Origin: Microtetraspora sp. NBRC 16547
GTDB lineage: Bacteria > Actinomycetota > Actinomycetes > Streptosporangiales > Streptosporangiaceae
Reading direction: 5' to 3'
Assembly (NCBI RefSeq): GCF_030268965.1
Contig: NZ_BSSE01000040.1
Span: forward strand, 1 to 56,782
DNA: 56,782 bases
Part shown: piece by piece, positions 40,982 through 50,542 of the stretch
Numbering within the stretch: position 1 is the first letter of the stretch
Layout of the letters: each line of letters opens with the position of its first letter
Notes under the pieces: generated by a model
Told to the model about the DNA's origin: nothing
Database searches by the model: none
The model's input: only the letters and a program-made list of their open reading frames with translations
Translations under genes and position numbers: made by a program

Positions 40982-42136
40982 ATGCCGAACCGGGTCGCCC
41001 CGAACCTGCTCTCGTGGGCCACCGACATCGAACCGAGCACGATCGAGCAGGCCGCCCGGGCCGCGCGTCTCCCGTTCGTCCCGGGCCATGTCGCGCTGAT
41101 GCCGGACGCGCACGTCGGGCTGGGCGCCACCGTCGGCTCCGTCATCCCGACCCAGGGCGCCGTCATCCCCTCCGCGGTGGGCGTCGACATCGGCTGCGGC
41201 ATGGTCGCGACCGAGACGACCCTGACCGCCTCCGACCTGCCCGACAGCCTGGCCGCGCTGATGCCGCTGGTCGAGCGGCGCATCCCCGCCGGTGTCGGCA
41301 AGGGCCACGAGGATCCCGCGATCGACGACGCGCTCGACGCGATCGGCCGCCCGCACACCGAGCTCTCCACCAAGCAGGAGAAGACGACGGCCTGCCAGTT
41401 CGGCACCCTCGGGTCCGGCAACCACTTCGTCGAGGTGTGCCTGGACGAGCGCGATCGCGTCTGGACGGTGCTGCACTCGGGGTCGCGCGGGATCGGCAAC
41501 CAGCTCGCGACCCGGCACATCGCCGAGGCCAAGAAGCTGATGGCGCGTTATTTCATCACCCTGGAGGACCCGGATCTCGCCTACCTCGTGCAGGGCACCC
41601 CGGAGTTCACGGCCTACATCCGGGACATGCTGTGGGCCCAGCGGTACGCGATGGCCTCGCGCGCGCGGATGGACGCGGTGCTCTCCGCGGCGCTGTTCTC
41701 CGTGGTCGGCACGGGCGACCGGGTGCGAACGATCAACTGCCATCACAATTTCACGCAGCAGGAGAGCCACCGCAACAAGGAGCTGTGGATCACCCGCAAG
41801 GGCGCCATCAAGGCCGACACCGGTGACCACGGTGTGATCCCGGGCTCGATGGGGACCCGCTCGTACGTCGTGCGCGGCCTCGGCAACCCGTCGTCGTACA
41901 ACTCGTGCTCCCACGGCGCGGGCCGCCGCATGTCGCGGACCGAGGCGCGACGGAGGCTCTCGGCGGAGTCGCTCGCCGAGGCGATGGCCGGCCGGACGTG
42001 GAACGCCGACCGCGCGACGGCGCTCGTGGACGAGCATCCCGAGGCGTACAAGTCGATCGATCAGGTGATGGAGGATCAGCGGGACCTCGTCGAGGTCGAG
42101 CACACCCTCCGGCAGATCTTCAACTACAAGGGATAG
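40982..42136 (+). CDS. rtcB: RtcB-type RNA ligase
   Basis: 384 residues. Mn/GTP motifs GHVALMPDAHVGLGATVGSV, GVDIGCGMVATE (metal Cys), FGTLGSGNHFVEV, HSGSRGIGNQ, NCHHNF, and NSCSHGAGRRMSR with the His that forms the GMP adduct. It joins 2',3'-cyclic-phosphate and 5'-OH RNA ends in tRNA or rRNA repair. Start ATG 40982 has GGAGAT upstream. No rtcA or archease beside it. Confidence 0.93.
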   Translation: MPNRVAPNLLSWATDIEPSTIEQAARAARLPFVPGHVALMPDAHVGLGATVGSVIPTQGAVIPSAVGVDIGCGMVATETTLTASDLPDSLAALMPLVERRIPAGVGKGHEDPAIDDALDAIGRPHTELSTKQEKTTACQFGTLGSGNHFVEVCLDERDRVWTVLHSGSRGIGNQLATRHIAEAKKLMARYFITLEDPDLAYLVQGTPEFTAYIRDMLWAQRYAMASRARMDAVLSAALFSVVGTGDRVRTINCHHNFTQQESHRNKELWITRKGAIKADTGDHGVIPGSMGTRSYVVRGLGNPSSYNSCSHGAGRRMSRTEARRRLSAESLAEAMAGRTWNADRATALVDEHPEAYKSIDQVMEDQRDLVEVEHTLRQIFNYKG

Positions 42137-42139
42137 GCC

Positions 42140-42521
42140 GTCGTTGTGGTCGTCGGCTCCTCGACCACCTGTCCGGCGGCCGGGTCTCCCTCGGCATCGG
42201 GTTCGGATGGAACCACGACGAGATGGAGAACCACGGCGTGGACGTGCCGCGTCGGCGTGACATCACGCGGGAGCACGTCCTCGCCATGCGCGCGCTGTGG
42301 AGGGACGACGTCGCCTGCTTCGCCGGAGAGTTCGTCCGGTTCGGCCCGAGCTGGTCGTGGCCCAAGCCGGTCCAGTGTCCGGGGCCTCCGGTGTTCATCG
42401 GCGGCGCGTCCGGGCCGAAGCTGTTCCAGGCCGTCGCCGAGTACGGCGTCCCTCCGCGCCGGCGGAGAGCGTGCTGCCGGTGCTCGACGCGTACGCGGCC
42501 GGATTCCTGGGCGGTTCCTGA
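42140..42521 (+). pseudogene. LLM-class (F420/FMN) oxidoreductase fragment
   Basis: Right after rtcB a frame without start reads DHLSGGRVSLGIGFGWNHDE, then VLAMRALWRDD and PPVFIGGASGPKLFQAVAEYG, the middle of luciferase-like monooxygenases. The frame then breaks and a last piece (SVLPVLDAYAAGF) continues in another frame to stop 42521. N-terminus and much of the C-terminus are missing. Dead remnant. Confidence 0.75.
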
Positions 42522-43015
42522 TCATCCGGAATCTGGGACTCGGGATTCAGGACTCGGAACCAGGAACGAATCGCGGTGCGAGTGACCGCCGGGGAGCGCA
42601 TCGATGCGCCTGGATTGCGGATTCGCCCCTGCGGGCGCCGGGTGGGACGGCGAATTCGACATGGTGAACACGATGACGCGTATTCCGTGACAATCGGCTT
42701 ATATCGCGGAATGAATCGCTCCCGATGCGATCAGTGATCATGGTGCTGTAACGCGTGGATAACGGATATGCGTGATCGTCTCAAGGATTGCGTGATGTCA
42801 GAGAGGATCGTCAGAGTCCGTTCAGGGCGCGCCGTGACCGGAAATCTTGGCATTTCCATGTCCTGTGGTGCGCACCGCATGCGCATGAAAGCAGCCCTGG
42901 TGGCTTCCGCGGTGATGCCGGTCGCGACAAGCCTCGCGGCGTCGGGTAGCGGAGCGCGGTGCGTCCCTCGTTTTCTCTCGAGGGGTGTGCGCGTTTTCTT
43001 GTAACTGGGGGTCAC
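42522..43015. other. 494-bp AT-richer intergenic stretch
   Basis: GC drops compared with the surroundings, and short repeats such as GGACTCGGGATTCAGGACTC occur near 42537-42560. Small frames exist on both strands (42768-43004 plus; 42731-43015 minus) but show no family signature or convincing ribosome site. Probably decayed or regulatory DNA. Confidence 0.4.
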
Positions 43016-44496
43016 GTGGTGGGAAAAGGCCGGATATTATCGATTTCCCTGATCGCCCTGTTCTCGACGGTCGCCTATTCGGTGCTGGGGATCGTTAAAT
43101 TCGCGAGGTTCCGCACGGGGATCTACGACCTGGTGATCTTTGATCAGGTCGTGCGGGACTACTCGCGCTTCCGGGCACCGGGATCCCTGGTCAAGGGCCA
43201 GTGGAACGATCTGGGGGAGCCACTCTCGATCTTCAATGACCATGTGTCGCCGATCCTGGCGCTGCTGTCGCCTCTCTACTGGATCCACGACGGCCCGGAG
43301 ACGCTCCTCGTCGCGCAGGCGGCGCTGTTCTCCGCCGCCGCCATCCCGCTGTGGGTATTCGTACGGCGCCAGATGGGAGCGGTGGCGGCCTACGCGGTGT
43401 CGACGGCCTACCTCGTCTCGTGGCCGATCGCCGAGGCCGCGTCGTTCCATTTCCATGAATTCGCGTTCATGCCGCTTCTTGTCGCCCTCTCTTCGAACGG
43501 TGGCAGGCGGGCAGCAAGAAGCACGTGCTCCTGGTCGCGTTTCTACTCCTGTGCGTCAAAGAAGACGTCGGGCTCCTGGTGGCGGGATTCGGGCTGGCGC
43601 TGCTGTTCTATCGCGAATGGCGGCGAATGGGATCGCTGCTCGCCGTCCTCGGCGCGCTCTACACGGCCGTCGCGACGCAGGTCGTGATTCCCGCGGCCGG
43701 TGGCAGTTCCCATCGATACTGGGCGTACAGCAAGATCGGCGCGAACGTGCCGGACGCTCTTCAACACATGCTGCTCCATCCGCTGGAGACGGCCGGCGTC
43801 TTCGTCAGCCCGGTCGCGAAGGTCGGGACTCTTCTGTGGCTGGCCGTGCTTCCCCTGCTCACGGCGTTCGCTTCGCCCTTCGCGCTGACATTTCTGCCGA
43901 TGCTGGCGATGCGGATGCTGGCGACCGATCTCCCCAATTGGTGGAGCACCGGCTTCCACTACAACTCCGCCGTCGTCATGGCGATATTCGCCGCCGGGGT
44001 CGACGGTGCCCGGAGAATCGCGGAGAGTGAGGCGGTGACGCGCCGGCTTCGCGCGAAGAACCTCGATTTCCCGCGCGTATGGTCGTGGGGCACGCTGGCC
44101 GTGGGCCTGGTCTCGATCCCGTTCTTCGCGCTCGCCCAGCTCTTCACACCGGCCTTCTATTCGCCGTCGCCCCGTCAGGAGGCCGCCGAAGCCGCCCTCG
44201 CGCGCGTCCCGGACGGCGCGCTGGTGGAAGTGGCCAACGCGCTCGGACCGAACATCACCGGCCGGGCCGGTGTGGTGATCTGGCGGGACATGCCGAGACG
44301 CGCTCCCTGGGTCATCGCGGACGTCGTGAACCCGCAGCCGATATTCGCGTCGCTCCAGGAACAGGCGGCCGACGTCGAAGCGCTGCGGCGATGCGGATAC
44401 ATGACGGTTTTCGCCAGGGACGGATACGTCGTCATGCGTGCCGCGTCCCCTGACGGGGAGCAGGTGCTCACGACGCCGCAGGACTGCTCGAAGTGA
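43016..44496 (+). pseudogene. DUF2079 multi-helix membrane protein, single frameshift
   Basis: The first part from GTG 43016 reads ISLIALFSTVAYSVLGIVKF, YDLVIFDQVVRDYSRF, SIFNDHVSPILALLSPLYW and HFHEFAFMPLLVAL, all typical of DUF2079 (GT-C-like) proteins. Around 43485-43495 the frame changes: the continuation LFERWQAGSKKHVLLVAFLL reads in another frame to the stop at 44494-44496 (HRYWAYSKIGANV, LPNWWSTGFHYNS follow). One base indel explains it. If real, the gene is inactive; if a sequence error, it is a normal roughly 490-residue protein. Terminator follows at once. Confidence 0.8.
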
Positions 44497-44499
44497 CCC

Positions 44500-44529
44500 G
44501 CGCGGGGTCCGCGATCCAGACCCCGCGCA
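44500..44529 (+). terminator. Terminator after the DUF2079 gene
   Basis: GCGCGGGGTC and GACCCCGCGC form a perfect 10-bp stem starting four bases after the stop. Confidence 0.6.
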
Positions 44530-44663
44530 CGGTGTTCCGCGGCCCGCGGGGATCGCGGATGACGGCGAGGATGAGGCGCGGTGGGATGACATCCCCTGGT
44601 CTGATCCGCCGTCTCCCGAACCAGACCACGGTCTGACGCGGCCGGGGCGCCGGTTCGGAGATC

Positions 44664-46055
44664 GTGATCGGCATGCTGAAGTCAATCGCCATCGCCCTGA
44701 CCCTGCTGGGTTCGGGCGCGCACGCGTCGCAGGCCGCCGATCCGCTCGAATGGAATCCCTGCCCGGGCGACAAGGTAGGGATGGAGTGCGCCGACCTCAG
44801 AGTCCCGGTCGACTGGCAGAAGGCCGACGGCCGCACGATCATGCTGAAGCTGGGCCGGCTCAAGGCCACCGGAGTCTCCAAGGGCTCCGTCCTGGTGGCG
44901 TACGGCGGGCCGGGCGCGCCGGGGATCGCCCTCACCCAGTCCGTCGACTGGTGGGCCGGGCTCCGTGAGCGCATGGACATCGTCACCTGGGACACCCGGG
45001 GCTACGGCGAGCAGTTCGGTGGCCTCGGCACAGGCCTGCCGTGCACCTGGACCCGTCTCCCGCTTCCGAAGTTCCCCGAAGACGACGCCGACTTCGGTCG
45101 GCTCGCCGACGCCAACCGCGGCTACGCCGAGGCCTGCCGCGCCAAGGATCCCGAGCTCTTCGCCAACATGAGCTCGGCCGACAATGCCAGGGACATGGAG
45201 GCCATCAGGAAGGCGCTCGGTGGCGCCAAGCTCAACTTCTACGGCGCCTCCTACGCCGGGTTCTACGGGCAGGACTACGCCCGGCTCTTCCCCGGCCAGG
45301 TGCGCACGATGGTGCTCGACGGCACATGGCACCACAGCACCGCCGACTGGGCCGGCGAGCTGGAGGAGATGGCCAGGAGCAACCAGCAGGCCATCGAGCG
45401 GTTCTTCGACTGGTGTGCCGCCGCCGGCAAGTGCCGCGACGTGCCCGGGAAGTGGCGCAAGTTGATCGCCGAGGCCGACCGCAGGCCGATCCCGGCCAAG
45501 AAGTCCAGCATCGCGTACGACGGCCGCGACCTCCAGGCCTTCGCGGTCGGTTCCGCCAGGCAGGGCGCCGAGGCATGGCCGAAGCTGGCGCGGGACATCC
45601 GCGCGGCCGCCGCCGGTGACGCCTCCGGATTCATCCCCGAGCGCGGCCTCCGCTACCCCGACCAGTCGACCGGCGTCACCGAATGCCTCGACTGGCCCCG
45701 TCCTTCCAGCCGCGCCGGGTTGGAGTCGCTGATCGCCCGGGTGCGCAAGGTCGCGCCCGACGCGGGGACAGCCAACACGATGGCGACCGGGACCCTCGGC
45801 TGCGTCGGCTGGCCGGTGCCGGTCACCGACCCGCCCGCCCCGCTGCCCAAGGGCATTCCGCCGATACTCGGCGCGGGCGCCTGGGGCGAGTCCGACGCGG
45901 TCCAGCGCGTGCTCAAGCAGGTGCCGGGCAGCGTCACCGTTCGCCACGAGGGCCCCGGCCACACGCTCTACGGTGTCAACTCCTGCGCCCGCGACCACAT
46001 CAACCGCTACTTCACCGACAGCGTGCTCTCCACCGCGGCCACGGTGACGTGCTGA
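44664..46055 (+). CDS. Secreted alpha/beta hydrolase, TAP-like (tripeptidyl aminopeptidase) family
   Basis: 463 residues. Signal peptide IAIALTLLGSGAHASQAA. Oxyanion segment VLVAYGGPGAPG, nucleophile Ser in LNFYGASYAGFYGQDYARLF, TAP-like C-terminal domain with PPILGAGAWGESDAV (Asp region) and His in HEGPGHTLYG. Six Cys suggest disulfides. Start could be GTG 44664 or ATG 44673 (MLKSIAIAL). These enzymes trim tripeptides or hydrolyse esters outside the cell. Confidence 0.88.
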   Translation: MIGMLKSIAIALTLLGSGAHASQAADPLEWNPCPGDKVGMECADLRVPVDWQKADGRTIMLKLGRLKATGVSKGSVLVAYGGPGAPGIALTQSVDWWAGLRERMDIVTWDTRGYGEQFGGLGTGLPCTWTRLPLPKFPEDDADFGRLADANRGYAEACRAKDPELFANMSSADNARDMEAIRKALGGAKLNFYGASYAGFYGQDYARLFPGQVRTMVLDGTWHHSTADWAGELEEMARSNQQAIERFFDWCAAAGKCRDVPGKWRKLIAEADRRPIPAKKSSIAYDGRDLQAFAVGSARQGAEAWPKLARDIRAAAAGDASGFIPERGLRYPDQSTGVTECLDWPRPSSRAGLESLIARVRKVAPDAGTANTMATGTLGCVGWPVPVTDPPAPLPKGIPPILGAGAWGESDAVQRVLKQVPGSVTVRHEGPGHTLYGVNSCARDHINRYFTDSVLSTAATVTC

Positions 46056-46103
46056 CAGAAGGCTCCCCGCCGCGCGATCAGCAGCAGTAGGAGTACCTGG
46101 CCC

Positions 46104-46118
46104 GGGTGCCTCCCGGCT
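46104..46118. repeat. 15-bp motif shared with the hairpin at 48534
   Basis: GGGTGCCTCCCGGCT occurs here at the IS4 remnant's left edge and again at 48534-48548, where it forms half of a perfect stem-loop. Confidence 0.6.
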
Positions 46119-46660
46119 TACGAAGAGGTCCTGGCCCAGCTGACCGACACGCTCGCTTCTTGGACCGACTGCTGGGACACCGCCTGGGAGGCCCCGGATC
46201 GAGTGGCATCACCCAGGCCCGGCAACGTCTCGGCTCCGAGCCAATGAAACAGCTGTTTGCGCAGGTCGCCCAGCCTGTCGCGGACATGCTGACACCGGGG
46301 GCGTTCCTGGGGACCTGGCGGCTGGTGACCATCGACGGGATGGAATGGGACATCCCCGACAGCAGGGAGAACGCCGTGTTCTTCGGGTACGCCGGCTCGG
46401 GTGACAAGCGGTCGGCGTTTCCCAAGGTCCGCGTGGTCGCCCTGGCCGAGTGCGCCTCACACGCCTACTTCGCCGCAGCGATCGGCGGTGTCGGCACCGG
46501 TAAGGGCTCGGGTGAGCAGTCGCTGGCCCGCCAGTTGTGGGACGACCTCGATGAGGACATGCTGCTGGTCGCGGATCGCAACTTCTACTCCTTCGACGAC
46601 TGGCGGGACGCGTCGGCATCGGGGGCGCAACTGCTATGGCGGGTCAAGGCCGATCTGCGG
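46110..46660 (+). pseudogene. IS4-family transposase fragment
   Basis: One frame gives YEEVLAQLTDTLASWTDCWD; the next, after a frameshift near 46190, gives SSGITQARQRLGSEPMKQLF, LVTIDGMEWDIPDSREN, VVALAECASHAYFAAAIGG and LLVADRNFYSFDDWRDA, ending LLWRVKADL. These match IS4 transposase N-terminal and core regions (first catalytic Asp in TIDG). The C-terminal part with the Y-x2-R-x3-E-x6-K motif is absent. The fragment ends inside the decarboxylase gene, so it marks an old insertion and deletion. Confidence 0.8.
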
Positions 46661-46796
46661 CACAGATGAAGGCCTTCTCGCGCGTGGTCAGGTTCGGCAG
46701 GCCCCACAGGTTGTGGCCCGCACTCAGGGCCATCTGCGCGAAGACGGGGTCGAGTTGCGCGAGGCCGTCGGCTCCGGCGAGCTGCTGCTGCGTCAT
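46655..46796 (-). pseudogene. Carboxymuconolactone decarboxylase-family gene, 3' end lost
   Basis: From ATG 46796 the minus frame reads MTQQQLAGADGLAQLDPVF, AQMALSAGHNLWGLPNL and TTREKAFICAAD, the N-terminus of AhpD/CMD-like proteins (LTxREKAF motif). Homology stops where the IS4 remnant begins. It starts 28 bp past the SDR stop and was probably the next gene of that operon. Confidence 0.75.
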
Positions 46797-46824
46797 TGTG
46801 GTCTCCTCAGGAAGCGCTGGGTGT

Positions 46825-47643
46825 TCAAGACAGGCCGAGTGCGCGCATGCGCAGGGTGTCGAGTGCGCGCTGGGGCAGCCAACGGCCGAGGGCGCTCATC
46901 AGCCGGGAGCCCTTGCCCACGGGGTAGCGGACGCGGGGGCGGCGTGCGGTCAGGGCGTGCAGGACGGCGCGAGCGACCACGTCGGGGCTGGAGCCGGCGC
47001 GCTCCTGCTTGAGGCCGGCGGCGACCATGGTCCGGTAGGCATCGCCGTACAGTCGCCTGCCCTGCTCGCCGAGCGAGGCCAGGCGCGGCTCGACCTCGCC
47101 TTCGAGCTTGTCGACGGCGTCGGTGTGGATGGAGCCGGGCTCGATGAGGATCGCCTCGATCCCCCACGGCTTGACCTCCATGCGCAGCGCGTCATTGAGC
47201 GAGCGGATGGCGTGCTTGGAGGAGCACAGCGGGCCGCCGAAGGGCAGGGTGATCCAGCTGCCCACCGAGCCGACGGTGACCACGCGGCCGCGCGAGGCGC
47301 GCAGCAGGGGCAGCATGGCCTGGGTGACCGCTACCTGGCCGAACACGTTGACCTCGTACTGCCAACGCAGCGCGTCCAGTGAGGCGAACTCCATCGGTCC
47401 GGTGACGCCGATGCCGGCGTTGTTCACCAGCGCGTCCAGGTGGCCGATGCGCTCGACGGCGTCGGCGATCTGGTCAGGGTTGGTGACATCGAGCGTGATC
47501 GGGGTAACGGTGGGGCCGAGCGCTTCCCCGTCGGCGTCCTTGCGCACTCCGGCGTAGATGGTGAACCCCTTGCGCGCCAACAGCAGGGCGGTGGCCCGGC
47601 CGATTCCGGTGGAGGCGCCGGTGACCAGCACAGTCTTGGACAT
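46825..47643 (-). CDS. Short-chain dehydrogenase/reductase with substituted catalytic Tyr
   Basis: 272 residues. NAD(P) motif VLVTGASTGIGRATALLLAR, DVTNPDQI, LVNNAGIGVTGPME, and catalytic-strand Ser in TVGSVGSW. Where classical SDRs have Y-x-x-x-K, this reads GPLCSSKHAIRSL, so Leu replaces Tyr while Lys stays. Start ATG 47643 with AAGGGG six bases upstream. Divergent from a TetR gene with palindromes between, and followed by the CMD remnant. It may be inactive or use another acid. Confidence 0.85.
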   Translation of the reverse strand: MSKTVLVTGASTGIGRATALLLARKGFTIYAGVRKDADGEALGPTVTPITLDVTNPDQIADAVERIGHLDALVNNAGIGVTGPMEFASLDALRWQYEVNVFGQVAVTQAMLPLLRASRGRVVTVGSVGSWITLPFGGPLCSSKHAIRSLNDALRMEVKPWGIEAILIEPGSIHTDAVDKLEGEVEPRLASLGEQGRRLYGDAYRTMVAAGLKQERAGSSPDVVARAVLHALTARRPRVRYPVGKGSRLMSALGRWLPQRALDTLRMRALGLS

Positions 47644-47665
47644 CTTTGGCCCCTTCGATAGCATT

Positions 47666-47737
47666 GCCAACAGCCGTTGGCATAACTATCGCTGACCGGT
47701 ATCCCGAAGTCAACAGATGTTGGCCTACACTTGTAGG
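47666..47737. promoter_or_regulatory. Three palindromes between SDR and TetR genes
   Basis: GCCAAC-AGCC-GTTGGC (47666-47681), CAACA-GA-TGTTG (47711-47722, continuing GGC), and CCTACA-CT-TGTAGG (47724-47737, ending one base before the TetR ATG). The first two share the TTGGC/GCCAA arm and are good TetR operator candidates. Confidence 0.6.
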
Positions 47738-47738
47738 C

Positions 47739-48302
47739 ATGAGGAGACCGGCAGAAGTCACCAAGGCGGCCATCCTGGCCGCCGCCCGCGAGCGCTTCGC
47801 CACCGACGGGTATGAGAAGGCCACCATCAGAGCCATCGCCGCCGACGCCAACATCGATCCCTCGATGGTGATGCGCTACTTCGGCAACAAGGACAGGCTC
47901 TTCGCCGCCGCGGCCGAGTTCGACCTGGACCTGCCCGATCTGAACGCGACTCCGCGAGACCAGGTGGGCACCGCCCTGGTCAGGCATTTCCTCACTCGCT
48001 GGCAAGTCGACGACGCCCTGCAGATTCTCCTGCGCACCGGAGTGACCAATGAAGCTGCAGCCGAGAGGACCCGTGTCGTCTTCGCCGCCCAGCTCGGACC
48101 GCTCATCATCCATCTGGTCGGCGACCCTGGCCAGGCGCAGACCCGGGCGGCGCTGGTGGCCTCCCAGATGCTCGGGATGGCGCTGTGCCGCTACATTCTG
48201 AGATTCCCACCGGCGGTGGCCATGTCCGACGACGAGGTCATCGCCTGGCTGTCTCCGACCATCCAGAACTACCTCACTGGCGAACGCCCCGACCCTCATT
48301 AG
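47739..48302 (+). CDS. TetR-family regulator
   Basis: 187 residues. HTH MRRPAEVTKAAILAAARERF, ATIRAIAADANIDPSMVMRY, FGNKDRLF; the C-terminal domain resembles TetR_C_17-type (LVASQMLGMALCRYILR). Start ATG 47739 directly after a palindrome. Likely represses itself and the divergent SDR gene. Confidence 0.9.
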   Translation: MRRPAEVTKAAILAAARERFATDGYEKATIRAIAADANIDPSMVMRYFGNKDRLFAAAAEFDLDLPDLNATPRDQVGTALVRHFLTRWQVDDALQILLRTGVTNEAAAERTRVVFAAQLGPLIIHLVGDPGQAQTRAALVASQMLGMALCRYILRFPPAVAMSDDEVIAWLSPTIQNYLTGERPDPH

Positions 48303-48679
48303 GGTCGCCGGCGTAAAGGGGCAAAAATCCCGTCCGCACCACCGCCGAGCACGACCCAGTGGCCCGCCGTCGCGCTCGCTGACCACGCCTCTCCATCCGA
48401 CATCGGCCGGATACGCCGGTCACGGCCCACCCGCCGATATCGCTGATGTGCCTACTTTGCGGCTCGCCGTAGCTTCGTGATCTCCGAACCGAGGTTCGCC
48501 TCGCGTACGGCTCGCTCGCCTTCCACCTGACTCGGGTGCCTCCCGGCTGGAGGCACCCGGGGCACAGGCATGCCTGGCCTCCTGATCGTCACCTGCAAGG
48601 CGATCATTCGCCTGCTGGAAGTCACCCGACGCTGATCGAATCCCCCAGGACCAAGCACGGATCAGCAAAGGAAAAGAGC
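48303..48679. other. 377-bp intergenic with a perfect hairpin
   Basis: No gene seen. GGGTGCCTCC and GGAGGCACCC (48534-48558, loop CGGCT) make a perfect 10-bp stem, possibly a terminator or an IS-related repeat because its left arm plus loop also occurs at 46104. A GGAAAAGAG ribosome site precedes the next start. Confidence 0.5.
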
Positions 48680-50458
48680 GTGCAGACCAGCTTCAGGCGT
48701 TGGGCGGTAGCCACAGCGGCCATGGCCTTCACCGCACTTTCGGGCGTGCCGGCGGCCACCGCCGATGCGCAAGGGCCTCCCATCGACGTCCAGCTCCTCT
48801 CCATCACCGACCTCCACGGCTACCTGCGGCCGCACAACGACGCGGCGAACGGCACCGTCAAGGATGCTCAGGGCAAGACCATCGTGGTGGGTGGCGCCCC
48901 GTACATCGCCACGCACCTGAAGAACCTGAGGGAGGGCCACCAGAACTCCATCACGTTCACGACCGGCGACGACTTCAGCGGCTGGCCCAACGAGGTCTCC
49001 TTCCACATGGACGAGCCGACCGTCGAGTTCCTCAACGCGATCGGCGTGGAGTTCACGGCGGTGGGCAACCACGAACTGGACATCTCGCTCGACTTCCTGC
49101 AGAAGCACATGGGCAGGGGCATCTGCTTCGGCCAGGTCGACGTGGACAGCTGCTTCACCGATTCCACCGGCCGCAAGTTCCACGGCGCCGACTACACGAT
49201 CTCCTCGGCGAACATCACCCGTAAGGGTGACACCAAGCCGGTGCTCAAGCCCTACGTGATCAAGTACGTCAACGCCGGCAAGAAGCGCGTCCCGATCGGC
49301 TTCATCAACCTGACCACGCCGACCACGGTTGACGGTTCGACGTCCTACCAGCCCGAGCTGGACAACCTGCCGCTCGTGGAGACCGCCAACAAGTACGCGG
49401 CGGAGCTGAAGCGCCGGGGTGTCAAGGCGATCATCGCCAACGTGCACGAAGGCGGGTCCGCGGGCGACATCTACGACCGGTGCAACGACAAGCCGTTCGG
49501 CCCGGTCTTCGACTTCGCCAGGGAGGCCTCACCCGAGATCGACGCGATCGTCACCGGGCACTGGCACGCGCTGTTCAACAACTGCATGATCCCCGACCCG
49601 GAGGGCAACCCCCGGCTGGTGGTGGAAGCGGCCAACCACGGGCGTCTGATCAACGAGATCAACCTCAAGATCGACCCGAAGACCGGTGACGTGATCCGCC
49701 CCTCCATCACCTCGGTGAACCACCCGGTCACCCGGGATGTCACGGCCGACCCCGCGATGGTGAAGCTCGTCGACTACTGGATGGCCCGGACCGACCAGAC
49801 GTCCGCCCGTCCCGTCGGCAAGATCAGCGGAGACATCACCCGGGCACGTGCGGCTAACGGTGAGAGCACCCTGGGCAACCTCATCGCCGACGTCGAATAC
49901 GCGGACGCCAAGCGGACCGGCGGGGGCGCGGACCTGGCGCTGGTGGCCACGGCGCCGCTGAAGGGCTCGAACAGCCTGCGTGGCGACCTGCGCTTCGCCA
50001 AGGGCACCAATCCGGCGGACAGCGACGGAACCGTCCTGTTCGGTGAGGCCCGCGCCGCCTACGGATACGCCAACCCGGTGCTCACCGTGTCGCTCACCGG
50101 GCTCCAGATCGAGCAGGCGCTGGAGCAGCAGTGGCAGACCCAGGCCGACGGAACGGTGCGGTTCAGCCCGCTCGCCGTTTCCGGCAACGTCCGCTACTCC
50201 TACGACGCATCCAAGCCGGTGGGCGACCGGGTGAACCCCGCCGACGTGCTGATCGACGGCGTTCCTCTCGACACCGGGCGGACCTACCGGGTGGCGGGGC
50301 TCGCCTACACCCTGATCGGGGCGGACGGCTTCAGCGCGCTCACCGGGTTCACCGATCCGGTGCGCGGCTCCCGCGACTACGAGGCGTTCCGCGCCTATCT
50401 GGCGGAGAGCGAGACGGTCGCGCCGCCCGCACTCGACCGGGTGACCGCCATCCAGTGA
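48680..50458 (+). CDS. Secreted 5'-nucleotidase/UshA-like metallophosphatase
   Basis: 592 residues from GTG 48680. Signal peptide (RRWAVATAAMAFTALSGVPAA). Metallophos domain: LLSITDLHGYLRP, TTGDDFSGWPN, AVGNHELDISLDF, NVHEGG, VTGHWHALFN; C-terminal 5'-nucleotidase domain from about residue 370 (GESTLGNLIADVEYADAK, VLTVSLTGLQIEQALEQQW, YRVAGLAYTLIGADGFS). Releases phosphate and nucleosides from extracellular nucleotides. Monocistronic with a strong terminator. Confidence 0.93.
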   Translation: MQTSFRRWAVATAAMAFTALSGVPAATADAQGPPIDVQLLSITDLHGYLRPHNDAANGTVKDAQGKTIVVGGAPYIATHLKNLREGHQNSITFTTGDDFSGWPNEVSFHMDEPTVEFLNAIGVEFTAVGNHELDISLDFLQKHMGRGICFGQVDVDSCFTDSTGRKFHGADYTISSANITRKGDTKPVLKPYVIKYVNAGKKRVPIGFINLTTPTTVDGSTSYQPELDNLPLVETANKYAAELKRRGVKAIIANVHEGGSAGDIYDRCNDKPFGPVFDFAREASPEIDAIVTGHWHALFNNCMIPDPEGNPRLVVEAANHGRLINEINLKIDPKTGDVIRPSITSVNHPVTRDVTADPAMVKLVDYWMARTDQTSARPVGKISGDITRARAANGESTLGNLIADVEYADAKRTGGGADLALVATAPLKGSNSLRGDLRFAKGTNPADSDGTVLFGEARAAYGYANPVLTVSLTGLQIEQALEQQWQTQADGTVRFSPLAVSGNVRYSYDASKPVGDRVNPADVLIDGVPLDTGRTYRVAGLAYTLIGADGFSALTGFTDPVRGSRDYEAFRAYLAESETVAPPALDRVTAIQ

Positions 50459-50482
50459 CAGGCGTTCACCGCGATCATTGAG

Positions 50483-50513
50483 AAAGGCCCGCTGGTCATT
50501 CCGGCGGGCCTTT
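50483..50513. terminator. Bidirectional terminator
   Basis: AAAGGCCCGC and GCGGGCCTTT form a perfect 10-bp stem with A/T ends, giving a U-run in both directions between convergent genes. Confidence 0.8.
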
Positions 50514-50542
50514 CAACCTGCCGATGCCGCTCGGCGGGGCGG

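Noticed and set aside
42768-43004. 78-codon plus-strand frame with a hydrophobic stretch in the AT-richer gap
   Set aside because: No ribosome site and no recognisable family; the hydrophobic part is short. Kept only as part of the gap note.
44510-44660. Acidic Trp/Asp-rich frame (RWDDIPWSDPPSPEPD) before the TAP-like hydrolase
   Set aside because: Lies over a terminator, lacks a start, and runs into the hydrolase in the wrong frame.
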